5,693 nt of DNA from the NCBI GenBank assembly GCA_016783865.1, contig JADHVS010000271.1, positions 1 through 5,693 of the forward strand, in the 5' to 3' direction. Below the pieces are notes generated by a model that saw nothing but the letters and a program-made list of their open reading frames with translations, ran no database searches and had not been told where the DNA came from. The translations under genes and the position numbers were made by a program. This DNA is from Bacteroidales bacterium (GTDB lineage Bacteria; Bacteroidota; Bacteroidia; Bacteroidales; SM23-62). The first letter of the stretch is position 1, and every line of letters starts with the position of its first letter. Shown here in pieces: positions 1 to 4,712 of the stretch.

Positions 1-133
1 TTTCAACTATACCGCCGGACGAATAGAAAGGAAATAACGAAAGTACGTATGGAAACGAAAAAATTATAACGAGTAATCATTGCTTCAAACTGGATAAGAA
101 AGTCGATCTATTAAAGAAAAAACACATGCCCGT
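1..133. other. Left-edge stretch without a supported gene
   Basis: No coding region can be supported here. Two plus-strand frames are open from the window edge and stop early: frame 1 ends at 67-69 (22 codons) and frame 2 at 35-37 (11 codons, peptide ending GRIERK). Either could be the C-terminal tail of a gene in the preceding cassette, but neither is long enough to judge. The remainder up to the attC-like site is A-rich and featureless, with no clear promoter or terminator. Confidence 0.3.
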
Positions 134-229
134 TGCTAACATGCACCTAAAGCCAATGCTACGTACTGCCGGGATCGCCAGGGCGATCCCAAAATCCAAC
201 GCACTGGCTATAGCTGCGCACCGTTATAG
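134..229 (+). other. attC-like recombination site 1 (end of preceding cassette)
   Basis: This 96-bp imperfect palindrome has the layout of an integron attC. The outer 5' element ends in TAAC (137-140) and pairs with GTTA (223-226), the start of the 3' element GTTATAG. Inside, AGCCAATGC (151-159) pairs with GCACTGGCT (201-209) with one mismatch. At the centre GGGATCGCC (171-179) and GGCGATCCC (182-190) form a perfect 9-bp hairpin with a 2-nt loop. The AAC/GTT ends, the unequal arms and the length fit the attC size range. The 7-mers only loosely match RYYYAAC/GTTRRRY, so this is structural recognition. The predicted crossover is G^TT at 223/224, where cassette 1 would begin. A plain hairpin repeat or intergenic RNA element is the alternative. 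Confidence 0.6.
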
Positions 230-239
230 GCAACCAAAT
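223..239 (+). repeat. Cassette 1 inverted end repeat, left copy
   Basis: GTTATAGGCAACCAAAT is the perfect 17-bp reverse complement of 2081-2097. The two copies bracket the gene for the small exported protein together with its IS. The left copy begins with the proposed G^TT crossover. The arrangement fits cassette boundaries. The pair is too far apart, and too clearly associated with palindromes, to be a simple terminator. Confidence 0.85.
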
Positions 240-272
240 AATGATCAATAGAAGGCAGAAATCTTTTGTCAA

Positions 273-887
273 ATGATTACAAAACGATTACTAATAATAA
301 TTGCACTCTTTATCGGAAATTCTGTTACTTCTCAGGTAGTTATTGTACCAACTGGAATTATTAGTGCTTCAATTGTGCCAGAACATGGTTTCCTTCCTGG
401 AAAAAAATTCAAGTTCTATCCCACAATAACTAAATATGACTTTTTTGGAAAAAAATTTAGAGTGGAATTGTTCGATGATAGGGAAATTTTGAAACTTAAG
501 AAAATCCAATGTTCTGAGCTTGAATTCACAAACACATCAGAATTTTCTGATCCAAATTGTATCTTTAAGATTAGCCAATATATAGATACTTTGTTCAAGC
601 AATCCAATGCTATTTTGGATACAACAGCCTATGATACATTAGTGGTAACGTTGGAAGGGATAGATGCCCGACTTCTTGGGCATGGCTATGTTAGAGTTCA
701 TGGGCTTTGTCAAATGAAAATAAAATATCATGACTTCAATAAGACTTATTGTATCGACATTACTGATAAAGATCACAACTCACCAATTAGTCCAAATGCT
801 TTTGTCACACGTCTGACAGCAACTCGGATAATGGCATCCATTTCGATGCGGGAGATAATTGAACAAATCTTTTTGGCTCTGTTCTAA
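273..887 (+). CDS. Small exported protein of unknown function, C-terminus altered by IS insertion
   Basis: The 204-residue product starts with a clear signal peptide: MITKR, a hydrophobic run at about residues 6-13, then SVTSQ with likely cleavage near residue 21. It is probably periplasmic or surface exposed. I do not recognise the family. The mature part is a mixed, beta-rich sequence with several cysteines and a C-terminal segment that looks helical (residues ~185-200). There is no lipobox and no T9SS sorting domain. The ATG at 273 is chosen because it directly precedes the signal peptide; upstream there is only a weak purine-rich stretch (250-260). The gene lies 49 bp inside its cassette. 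The last four codons (LALF) and the stop come from the left end of the IS1595 element. The original frame continues at 2058, giving 207 residues ending FDLKLLE. The protein may still work, since only the extreme tail has changed. Confidence 0.85.
   Translation: MITKRLLIIIALFIGNSVTSQVVIVPTGIISASIVPEHGFLPGKKFKFYPTITKYDFFGKKFRVELFDDREILKLKKIQCSELEFTNTSEFSDPNCIFKISQYIDTLFKQSNAILDTTAYDTLVVTLEGIDARLLGHGYVRVHGLCQMKIKYHDFNKTYCIDITDKDHNSPISPNAFVTRLTATRIMASISMREIIEQIFLALF
867..874. repeat. Target site duplication, left copy
   Basis: ATCTTTTT lies immediately before the GGCTCT terminus of the IS and recurs exactly at 2050-2057, immediately after its AGAGCC end. Eight bases is the usual duplication length of the IS1595 family. 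The perfect match suggests a fairly recent single insertion without later rearrangement. Confidence 0.95.
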
Positions 888-905
888 ATTAAGGTTGTTA
901 GATAA
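875..905 (+). repeat. IS terminal inverted repeat, transposase 3' side
   Basis: This 31-bp end begins GGCTCTG and matches the reverse complement of 2019-2049 at 29 of 31 positions, with mismatches at positions 7 and 26. It has two coding roles. On the plus strand it supplies the last codons and the stop (885-887) of the interrupted cassette gene. On the minus strand it contains the transposase stop codon (898-900). Confidence 0.95.
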
Positions 906-1980
906 ATTTCCCAGCATAATTGGTTGGGGAATAGTTAATTTGTGTTTTCCACTTCCTTTTTACTGGACAACGATATGTTCTGACTGAAAAATTCTCAATG
1001 AATCTTTTATATATGCCTTCCAAGTTTGTGTATTGATTCCAGGTTTGATTGTTATTGGTCAAGGCTTGATCAAGGTTATTGCAATCCACTTGGTTCTTAT
1101 TCCCTTCAAGAAAAGCAAACCAATTTGCGTAACATTGTAAGTATTTTGTAGATACTCCTCGTAATTCGTGATTTACTGCTGTTTTTAGCCTTGTAGCAAT
1201 GTTATTGACATTTTGTATATGGTAATCCCCACCTGCTGTATGTTTCTTTGCCAGAAAACTCACATGGGTAAGCCCTTCTGACTTTGCAAAGGATGCAATA
1301 CTCCTATGTTTGTCGGATATCAAAGTACTACCATGAACAAACTGGCCTCCAACTTTCCTTTCAATATCTGACTTTTTTAGTCGGCCTATTCTTACCACCG
1401 AAAGATCCTTGGTTGTTTTTCTATCGGCTGTTATTAGCAGTTTCACCTGGAAATTGTTATCACCTCTACGGTTGCTGCCTCCACGCTTGCGAGCGTACTT
1501 TAACCCTTTCCTGCCTTTTTGGCTATACAAAAACCAAAGGTCGTCGATTTCAGTTAGCCCTTCAAACTGGTTGTTGGTTTCTTTCAAGTTGCTTAAAATC
1601 TTATGGCGCCAATCAAAGGCTGTCTGTATGCTGATTCCTATTTTTGCAGCCATCTTCTTTAGAGGAATGTATCCTTGCTCCATCAATGCTTTATATTCCT
1701 CGAATTTGTCTTTCTTCTGTAAATGATAATAGCTGGTCCCGGTAGCAGAAGTAAAAGCTTTATGGCAGGATTTACATTTATACCGCTGTAAACCATCTCT
1801 GGCCCCATGTTTTATGATCAGTTTTGACTGGCAATATGTACAGTTACTCATTACAAGTAAGTCATTATTAGCAGTCGTTTGTTGGCCCGAATCATCTCTG
1901 TTAAGTTCCGTCATTAGTAGTCTTTGATCATCCACACTGAGAGAATTGAATAAGTCAATTATTTGCTCTATCGTTGTCAT
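898..1980 (-). CDS. IS1595-family (ISXO2-like) transposase
   Basis: This 360-residue transposase catalyses cut-and-join of the surrounding element. Domains in order are an N-terminal helical segment (1-30), a zinc ribbon with Cys47-x2-Cys50 and Cys69-x2-Cys72, a helix-turn-helix-like region at about 97-125, and an RNase H-fold DDE domain at about 142-295. The first catalytic Asp is 146 or 147 in TEIDDLWF and the second is Asp223 in LISDKH. In the third motif, HIQNVNNIATRLK (254-266), Asn259 stands where many relatives have Glu in HxNxxEGFW. A DDN form is known, to my recollection, in part of this family, so this need not mean inactivity. The ORF is intact. Its stop lies inside one inverted repeat and its start is 38 bp inside the other. 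A tail after residue 295 lacks recognisable motifs. Confidence 0.92.
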   Translation of the reverse strand: MTTIEQIIDLFNSLSVDDQRLLMTELNRDDSGQQTTANNDLLVMSNCTYCQSKLIIKHGARDGLQRYKCKSCHKAFTSATGTSYYHLQKKDKFEEYKALMEQGYIPLKKMAAKIGISIQTAFDWRHKILSNLKETNNQFEGLTEIDDLWFLYSQKGRKGLKYARKRGGSNRRGDNNFQVKLLITADRKTTKDLSVVRIGRLKKSDIERKVGGQFVHGSTLISDKHRSIASFAKSEGLTHVSFLAKKHTAGGDYHIQNVNNIATRLKTAVNHELRGVSTKYLQCYANWFAFLEGNKNQVDCNNLDQALTNNNQTWNQYTNLEGIYKRFIENFSVRTYRCPVKRKWKTQINYSPTNYAGKFI

Positions 1981-2002
1981 GTCTGGTAATGTTAGCCAGG
2001 CA

Positions 2003-2010
2003 CAAAAATA
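2003..2010 (-). promoter_or_regulatory. Possible Bacteroidota-type -7 promoter box for the transposase
   Basis: On the minus strand this reads TATTTTTG, an exact match to the Bacteroidota sigma-ABfr -7 consensus TAnnTTTG, 22 bases before the transposase start codon. TTG triplets in the adjacent inverted repeat could act as the -33 element, but the spacing (about 13-16 nt) is shorter than the usual ~19. It is a candidate only, and the AT-rich context raises the chance of a fortuitous match. Confidence 0.35.
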
Positions 2011-2018
2011 TGAAAATA

Positions 2019-2049
2019 TTATCCAACAACCTTAATTTAGAATAGAGCC
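2019..2049 (-). repeat. IS terminal inverted repeat, transposase 5' side
   Basis: Read on the minus strand it begins GGCTCTA and pairs with 875-905 over 31 bp with two mismatches. It lies directly upstream of the transposase gene and directly abuts the right copy of the target duplication. Confidence 0.95.
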
Positions 2050-2057
2050 ATCTTTTT
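2050..2057. repeat. Target site duplication, right copy
   Basis: ATCTTTTT directly follows the AGAGCC terminus of the IS and is identical to 867-874. Deleting 875-2057 restores the reading frame of the interrupted gene. Confidence 0.95.
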
Positions 2058-2079
2058 TGATTTGAAATTGTTAGAATAA
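2058..2079 (+). pseudogene. Stranded 3' end of the interrupted cassette 1 gene
   Basis: When the IS and one duplication copy are removed, TT at 873-874 joins T2058. The frame then continues as codons for F-D-L-K-L-L-E followed by TAA at 2077-2079. This gives an original product of 207 residues. The remnant is now untranslated, because the present gene stops within the IS at 885-887. The restored stop lies 11 bases before the R'' element of the next attC-like site, so the ancestral gene filled its cassette almost completely. Confidence 0.85.
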
Positions 2080-2080
2080 G

Positions 2081-2097
2081 ATTTGGTTGCCTATAAC
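2081..2097 (+). repeat. Cassette 1 inverted end repeat, right copy
   Basis: ATTTGGTTGCCTATAAC is the perfect reverse complement of 223-239. Its last bases form the R''-like element of the attC-like site that follows. Confidence 0.85.
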
Positions 2098-2224
2098 AAG
2101 CCAGCAGCCGACCAGGCGGGGCAAGTGATTCAAAGTGAGCGAAAGAAAAGTAAATGAAGAAAAAACGAATACAAAAGTCAATCCAAGTAACGCCCGCCCA
2201 GCGGCTGCTGGCAGGACGTTAGTT
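2091..2224 (+). other. attC-like recombination site 2 (between cassettes 1 and 2)
   Basis: This 134-bp structured site opens with CTATAAC (R''-like, 2091-2097) and closes with GTTAGTT (R'-like, 2218-2224). GCCAGCAGCCG (2100-2110) pairs perfectly over 11 bp with CGGCTGCTGGC (2202-2212). After a short internal loop, GGCGGG (2115-2120) pairs with CCCGCC (2193-2198). The spacers between core and arm differ (2 nt and 5 nt), as is typical of attC asymmetry. About 70 unpaired A-rich bases form the end loop, as in the long variants of attC. GC-rich arms stand out against AT-rich surroundings. The predicted crossover is 2218/2219. A non-integron hairpin repeat is the alternative, but the complementarity with the starts of the flanking units favours attC. 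Confidence 0.65.
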
Positions 2225-2233
2225 GCAATAAAA
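2219..2233 (+). repeat. Cassette 2 inverted end repeat, left copy
   Basis: TTAGTTGCAATAAAA is the perfect 15-bp reverse complement of 4435-4449. It starts exactly at the TT of the predicted G^TT crossover and ends 8 bases before the ATG of the large secreted-protein gene. This repeats the arrangement seen for cassette 1 with a different sequence. Confidence 0.85.
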
Positions 2234-2241
2234 GTATTAAC

Positions 2242-4425
2242 ATGAAAAAGTCAGTCATCCTTATTTCATTCCTTAACATAATATCCATATCGGTTCTATC
2301 CCAATGGTATTTTCAAAACCCCAAACCGACAGGAGAATGTTTACATTCAGTTCATTTCGTTGATTCTCTTACTGGATGGACTGTGGGATTTTATTCTCTT
2401 CTTCATACGACAGATGGAGGGATCAGTTGGGAGTTTCAAAATCCCGGACAATTTTATTCAACCCCCTACCTATATTTCACTGACTCTTACCATGGATGGA
2501 TTACAGGAGGGGACAGAACAATATTTCACACTTCTGATGGTGGGCAATCATGGGAATCACAGCCCTGGTCCACCGGATCCACATGGGAAAGCCTTGAAGA
2601 GATCATTTTTATTGATAATATGCATGGGTGGGCGGTTGGCGGGGCACACACCAACGGAGTCCCGCCAAGCAACATCATCATTAATACAACAAATGGTGGG
2701 GATACCTGGAATGTCCAGTATATGGAGGACGGGATCAGGCTGAACGGGGTACACTTCACTGACTTACAACATGGATGGGCTGTTGGCTTCCAGGGTAAAA
2801 TCCTTCACACCTCTAATGGTGGGCAAACCTGGTCTGTTCAACCTTCAGGGGTGAACAATATTACCTTTTCAGATGTTTATTTTACTGATCAGTTGAATGG
2901 ATGGACTGTTGGCTACAATTACGATGGAGGTGGACACCATGGATTTGTTTTTCATACATCAGATGGAGGAAATTCATGGCAGCTTCAATTGGATGAATTG
3001 GATGTTGGATTCTTAAGTGTTCATTTCACTTCTCAGAATATAGGATGGATCTCCGGAGGATCAAATACCGTTGACAATGGAATTATATACATGACGACAA
3101 ACGGAGGTGCAAATTGGAGTCTGGCCGCAAATGATTCAGTAAACTCATTAAAGTGGATAACCAGCCCTGATAGTCTTCATATTTGGTCAGTAGGTGATGT
3201 AGGATCGATCATGTCATCATCTGATGGCGGAAATACATGGACTCACCTGGATCAACGGGCCCGTTACACCTTCACGGAATATGACGAAGCCAGTATCTCA
3301 TTTCCCGATTCTCTTCACGGTTGGATCGCCGGTGGCGACAGTGTATTGCTTCACACTGATAACGGAGGGCAATTCTGGGTCCGTCAACCAACGCAATTCG
3401 GGAAAAAGATCCGGTCAGTTAGTTTTCCTGATGAACAACATGGATGGGCCATCATGGATTCAACCGGGGGACATTGTGTCATTCGGACAGAAGACGGAGG
3501 ACAAACATGGCAACTGGTCTATGCCGGATTGAATGAGATTTTTTTTGATGTCTTTTTTATCAGCCCGTATTCAGGTTGGCTGGCTGGATATGAAGGGATC
3601 ATCAAACATACCAGCGACGGAGGGTACACCTGGACAACCCAGCATGCGGATCCCTATGAAAAATACCTGGACCTCTTTTTCCTCGATTCCCTCAACGGAT
3701 GGGCAGCAGGTGGTTCCATCTACTGGGATCCCGGCATCATTCTTCATACCAATGATGGCGGTACAACATGGGAGCAGCAATATGAAGGATCCGAATGTTT
3801 CAGCAGCATCTGCTTTGCCAATTTGTCGCACGGATGGGCTGTAAACTACCATGAATGCTTTAAAACCGAAAATGGAGGACTCACCTGGGAGATGTTCAGT
3901 GACACCTCTTTGCATATGAAATCGGTAACCTGCGGTGATCCGATGCATGTTTATATGGCAGGAACAACGGGAGCAATTTTTTATTCCTCGGATGGAGGAA
4001 CTAGTTGGTGTCTTCAGGACAGCCATGGAACATCCCTGTATGCGATCCATGCAATAGATTCTACAAATGCTTATGCATTTGGATTAAATGGTATTGTTAT
4101 ACATACTTCAAACGGAGGAAGTATTCCGGTTGGAATATTCGAAATAATGCCCACCAACGAAATGGATCAGCAACAGTTAACTGTATTCCCAAATCCTGCA
4201 TCTTCCTACACTGAAATCGAATTGGTTATTGATGACCCAACGAATGTAGAATTATATCTTTTTGATCAATCTGGGAGGCTTGTATCTCAAAAGCCAATAG
4301 GAATGTTACAAAGCGGAAGGAACAAAGTTAAAATTGATGTTTCACATTATCCTACTGGCTTATACATCTGTTACATTATATTACAGGATAAAATTCACGC
4401 ATTTAAAATTGTCATTGAAAATTAA
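2242..4425 (+). CDS. Large T9SS-secreted YCF48/BNR-repeat double beta-propeller protein
   Basis: The 727-residue product has a signal peptide (1-20, cleavage near VLS|QW). It then has 14 repeats of about 40-55 residues of the type GWxVG...ILHTTDGGxTW (GW at about 45, 85, 129, 178, 220, 268, 360, 401, 445, 487 and 531, with variant forms at 314, 570 and 610). It ends with a T9SS type A sorting domain (about 646-727: VFPNPAS, then SGRL, then PTGLYIC). Such repeats are called YCF48-like or BNR/sialidase-like and form beta-propeller blades. Fourteen suggests two seven-bladed propellers. The last repeat lacks the Trp (GGSIPVG). The protein is probably exported by Sec, passed through the type IX system and cleaved or anchored at the cell surface. 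Its ligand is unknown, and there is no enzymatic motif. The ATG at 2242 directly precedes the signal peptide; no Shine-Dalgarno is seen, which is usual in this phylum. It starts 23 bases inside its cassette. Confidence 0.93.
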   Translation: MKKSVILISFLNIISISVLSQWYFQNPKPTGECLHSVHFVDSLTGWTVGFYSLLHTTDGGISWEFQNPGQFYSTPYLYFTDSYHGWITGGDRTIFHTSDGGQSWESQPWSTGSTWESLEEIIFIDNMHGWAVGGAHTNGVPPSNIIINTTNGGDTWNVQYMEDGIRLNGVHFTDLQHGWAVGFQGKILHTSNGGQTWSVQPSGVNNITFSDVYFTDQLNGWTVGYNYDGGGHHGFVFHTSDGGNSWQLQLDELDVGFLSVHFTSQNIGWISGGSNTVDNGIIYMTTNGGANWSLAANDSVNSLKWITSPDSLHIWSVGDVGSIMSSSDGGNTWTHLDQRARYTFTEYDEASISFPDSLHGWIAGGDSVLLHTDNGGQFWVRQPTQFGKKIRSVSFPDEQHGWAIMDSTGGHCVIRTEDGGQTWQLVYAGLNEIFFDVFFISPYSGWLAGYEGIIKHTSDGGYTWTTQHADPYEKYLDLFFLDSLNGWAAGGSIYWDPGIILHTNDGGTTWEQQYEGSECFSSICFANLSHGWAVNYHECFKTENGGLTWEMFSDTSLHMKSVTCGDPMHVYMAGTTGAIFYSSDGGTSWCLQDSHGTSLYAIHAIDSTNAYAFGLNGIVIHTSNGGSIPVGIFEIMPTNEMDQQQLTVFPNPASSYTEIELVIDDPTNVELYLFDQSGRLVSQKPIGMLQSGRNKVKIDVSHYPTGLYICYIILQDKIHAFKIVIEN

Positions 4426-4434
4426 AATAATAAT

Positions 4435-4449
4435 TTTTATTGCAACTAA
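4435..4449 (+). repeat. Cassette 2 inverted end repeat, right copy
   Basis: TTTTATTGCAACTAA is the perfect reverse complement of 2219-2233, beginning 9 bases after the stop codon of the 727-residue gene. By analogy with cassette 1 the next base should complete AAC. Instead it is T4450, so the core of the expected attC is either mutated or cut off here. Confidence 0.85.
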
Positions 4450-4501
4450 TAAATAGGACTTCGTGTGGCACGTAGTGCCCAGCATGAAGTCCATGTTGAG
4501 C
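4440..4501 (+). other. Compact or damaged attC-like structure 3 with hairpin
   Basis: Directly after the cassette 2 end repeat, GGACTTC (4456-4462) pairs with GAAGTCC (4486-4492). Inside it GGCAC (4467-4471) pairs with GTGCC (4475-4479) around a GTA loop. Two bases later GTTGAGC (4495-4501) matches the attC R' consensus GTTRRRY exactly. This would be a short attC of roughly 60 bp whose R'' core reads AAT instead of AAC. Two other readings are possible. In one, the true attC is truncated at 4449/4450 and the hairpin belongs to the end of the IS91-family element, since such rolling-circle elements carry subterminal hairpins. In the other, the hairpin is an unrelated structure. It has no T-run, so it is not a classical terminator. 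Confidence 0.4.
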
Positions 4502-4593
4502 TAAATCACAATGGTGCAGATTTCTATGCACTTTACGCCGAGGGTTTCAGTTTAATGGCATCCGGATGGGTTCCGGGATATGTGTCTTTTTAG
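4453..4593 (+). pseudogene. Possible short gene remnant, 46 codons, no start
   Basis: A plus-strand frame without an ATG near its beginning is open from just after a TAA (4450-4452) to TAG at 4591-4593. The predicted peptide contains SAQHEVHVELN, GADFYALYAEGF and MASGWVPGY, which read like natural protein. It could be the C-terminal end of a gene truncated when the IS91-type element or another piece arrived. A 46-codon open stretch is expected by chance fairly often, and its first third overlaps the hairpin at 4456-4492, so the call is weak. I recognise no family. Confidence 0.15.
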
Positions 4594-4712
4594 TAATGTT
4601 TCACTTTATAGTAGCTCTTTTTATTGTTGAAACGATCCAATACCGGGGTTTCGAAACATTTTATGGCACGAACAGGCAATACAATACTACTCCTCCATTT
4701 GAGGACAATTTA

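Larger units (their letters stand above)
875..2049 (-). mobile_element. Complete IS1595-family insertion sequence, 1175 bp
   Basis: The element is delimited on both sides by 31-bp terminal inverted repeats (875-905 and 2019-2049) and a perfect 8-bp direct repeat (867-874 and 2050-2057). It contains a single intact transposase gene on the minus strand and no passenger gene. Length, single ORF, GG-starting ends and duplication size all fit IS1595/ISXO2-type elements. It is inserted in the last codons of the cassette 1 gene, in opposite orientation, so its transcription is convergent with and antisense to that gene. All parts needed for transposition appear present. The exact subgroup cannot be named from sequence reading alone. 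Confidence 0.93.
224..2218 (+). mobile_element. Integron-type gene cassette 1 (carrying an IS insertion)
   Basis: The unit runs from the TT of the first attC-like site to the G of the second. Its first bases, TTATAGGCAACCAAAT, are the exact reverse complement of 2081-2096, just before the palindrome at its other end. In integron cassettes the start of the cassette pairs with the R'' element of its own attC once circularised, so this complementarity is predicted. The unit holds one gene reading toward the attC, whose original stop (2077-2079) lies 11 bases from the R'' element. It is 1995 bp now. Removing the IS and one copy of its target duplication leaves 812 bp, a normal cassette size. No integrase gene is visible to prove mobility. 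Confidence 0.55.

Noticed and set aside
171..190. The perfect 9-bp hairpin as a transcription terminator
   Set aside because: It is followed by AAAA rather than a T-run on the plus strand, and is nested in longer complementary arms bounded by TAAC and GTTA, so it fits an attC-like centre better. On the minus strand it is followed by GGCAGT, not T.
120..240. A CRISPR array or simple direct-repeat array
   Set aside because: The recurring GTTA...GCAA motifs are few, occur as inverted pairs around genes and have no evenly spaced spacers.
1284..1726. Overlapping plus-strand frames of 105-116 codons
   Set aside because: They lie opposite the intact transposase gene, show no recognisable motifs and are antisense shadows.
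2154..2222. A 22-codon ATG frame inside the second attC-like site ending in TAG within the R' element
   Set aside because: It lies entirely in the palindrome and its A-rich loop, its composition is Lys-rich low complexity, and its stop is forced by the GTTAG core. It is best explained by the site structure.
3571..4050. A 159-codon minus-strand frame and shorter plus-strand frames inside the repeat protein gene
   Set aside because: They are by-products of the repetitive GG-rich codons of the YCF48-type repeats. The sense frame has a signal peptide, regular repeats and a sorting domain, so it is the real gene.
4670..4673. GAAC as the proven target site of the IS91-family element
   Set aside because: The tetranucleotide is in the orientation reported for IS91 insertion, but one such match is expected by chance in about 250 bases and no recognisable element end follows. 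It is kept only as one boundary option.
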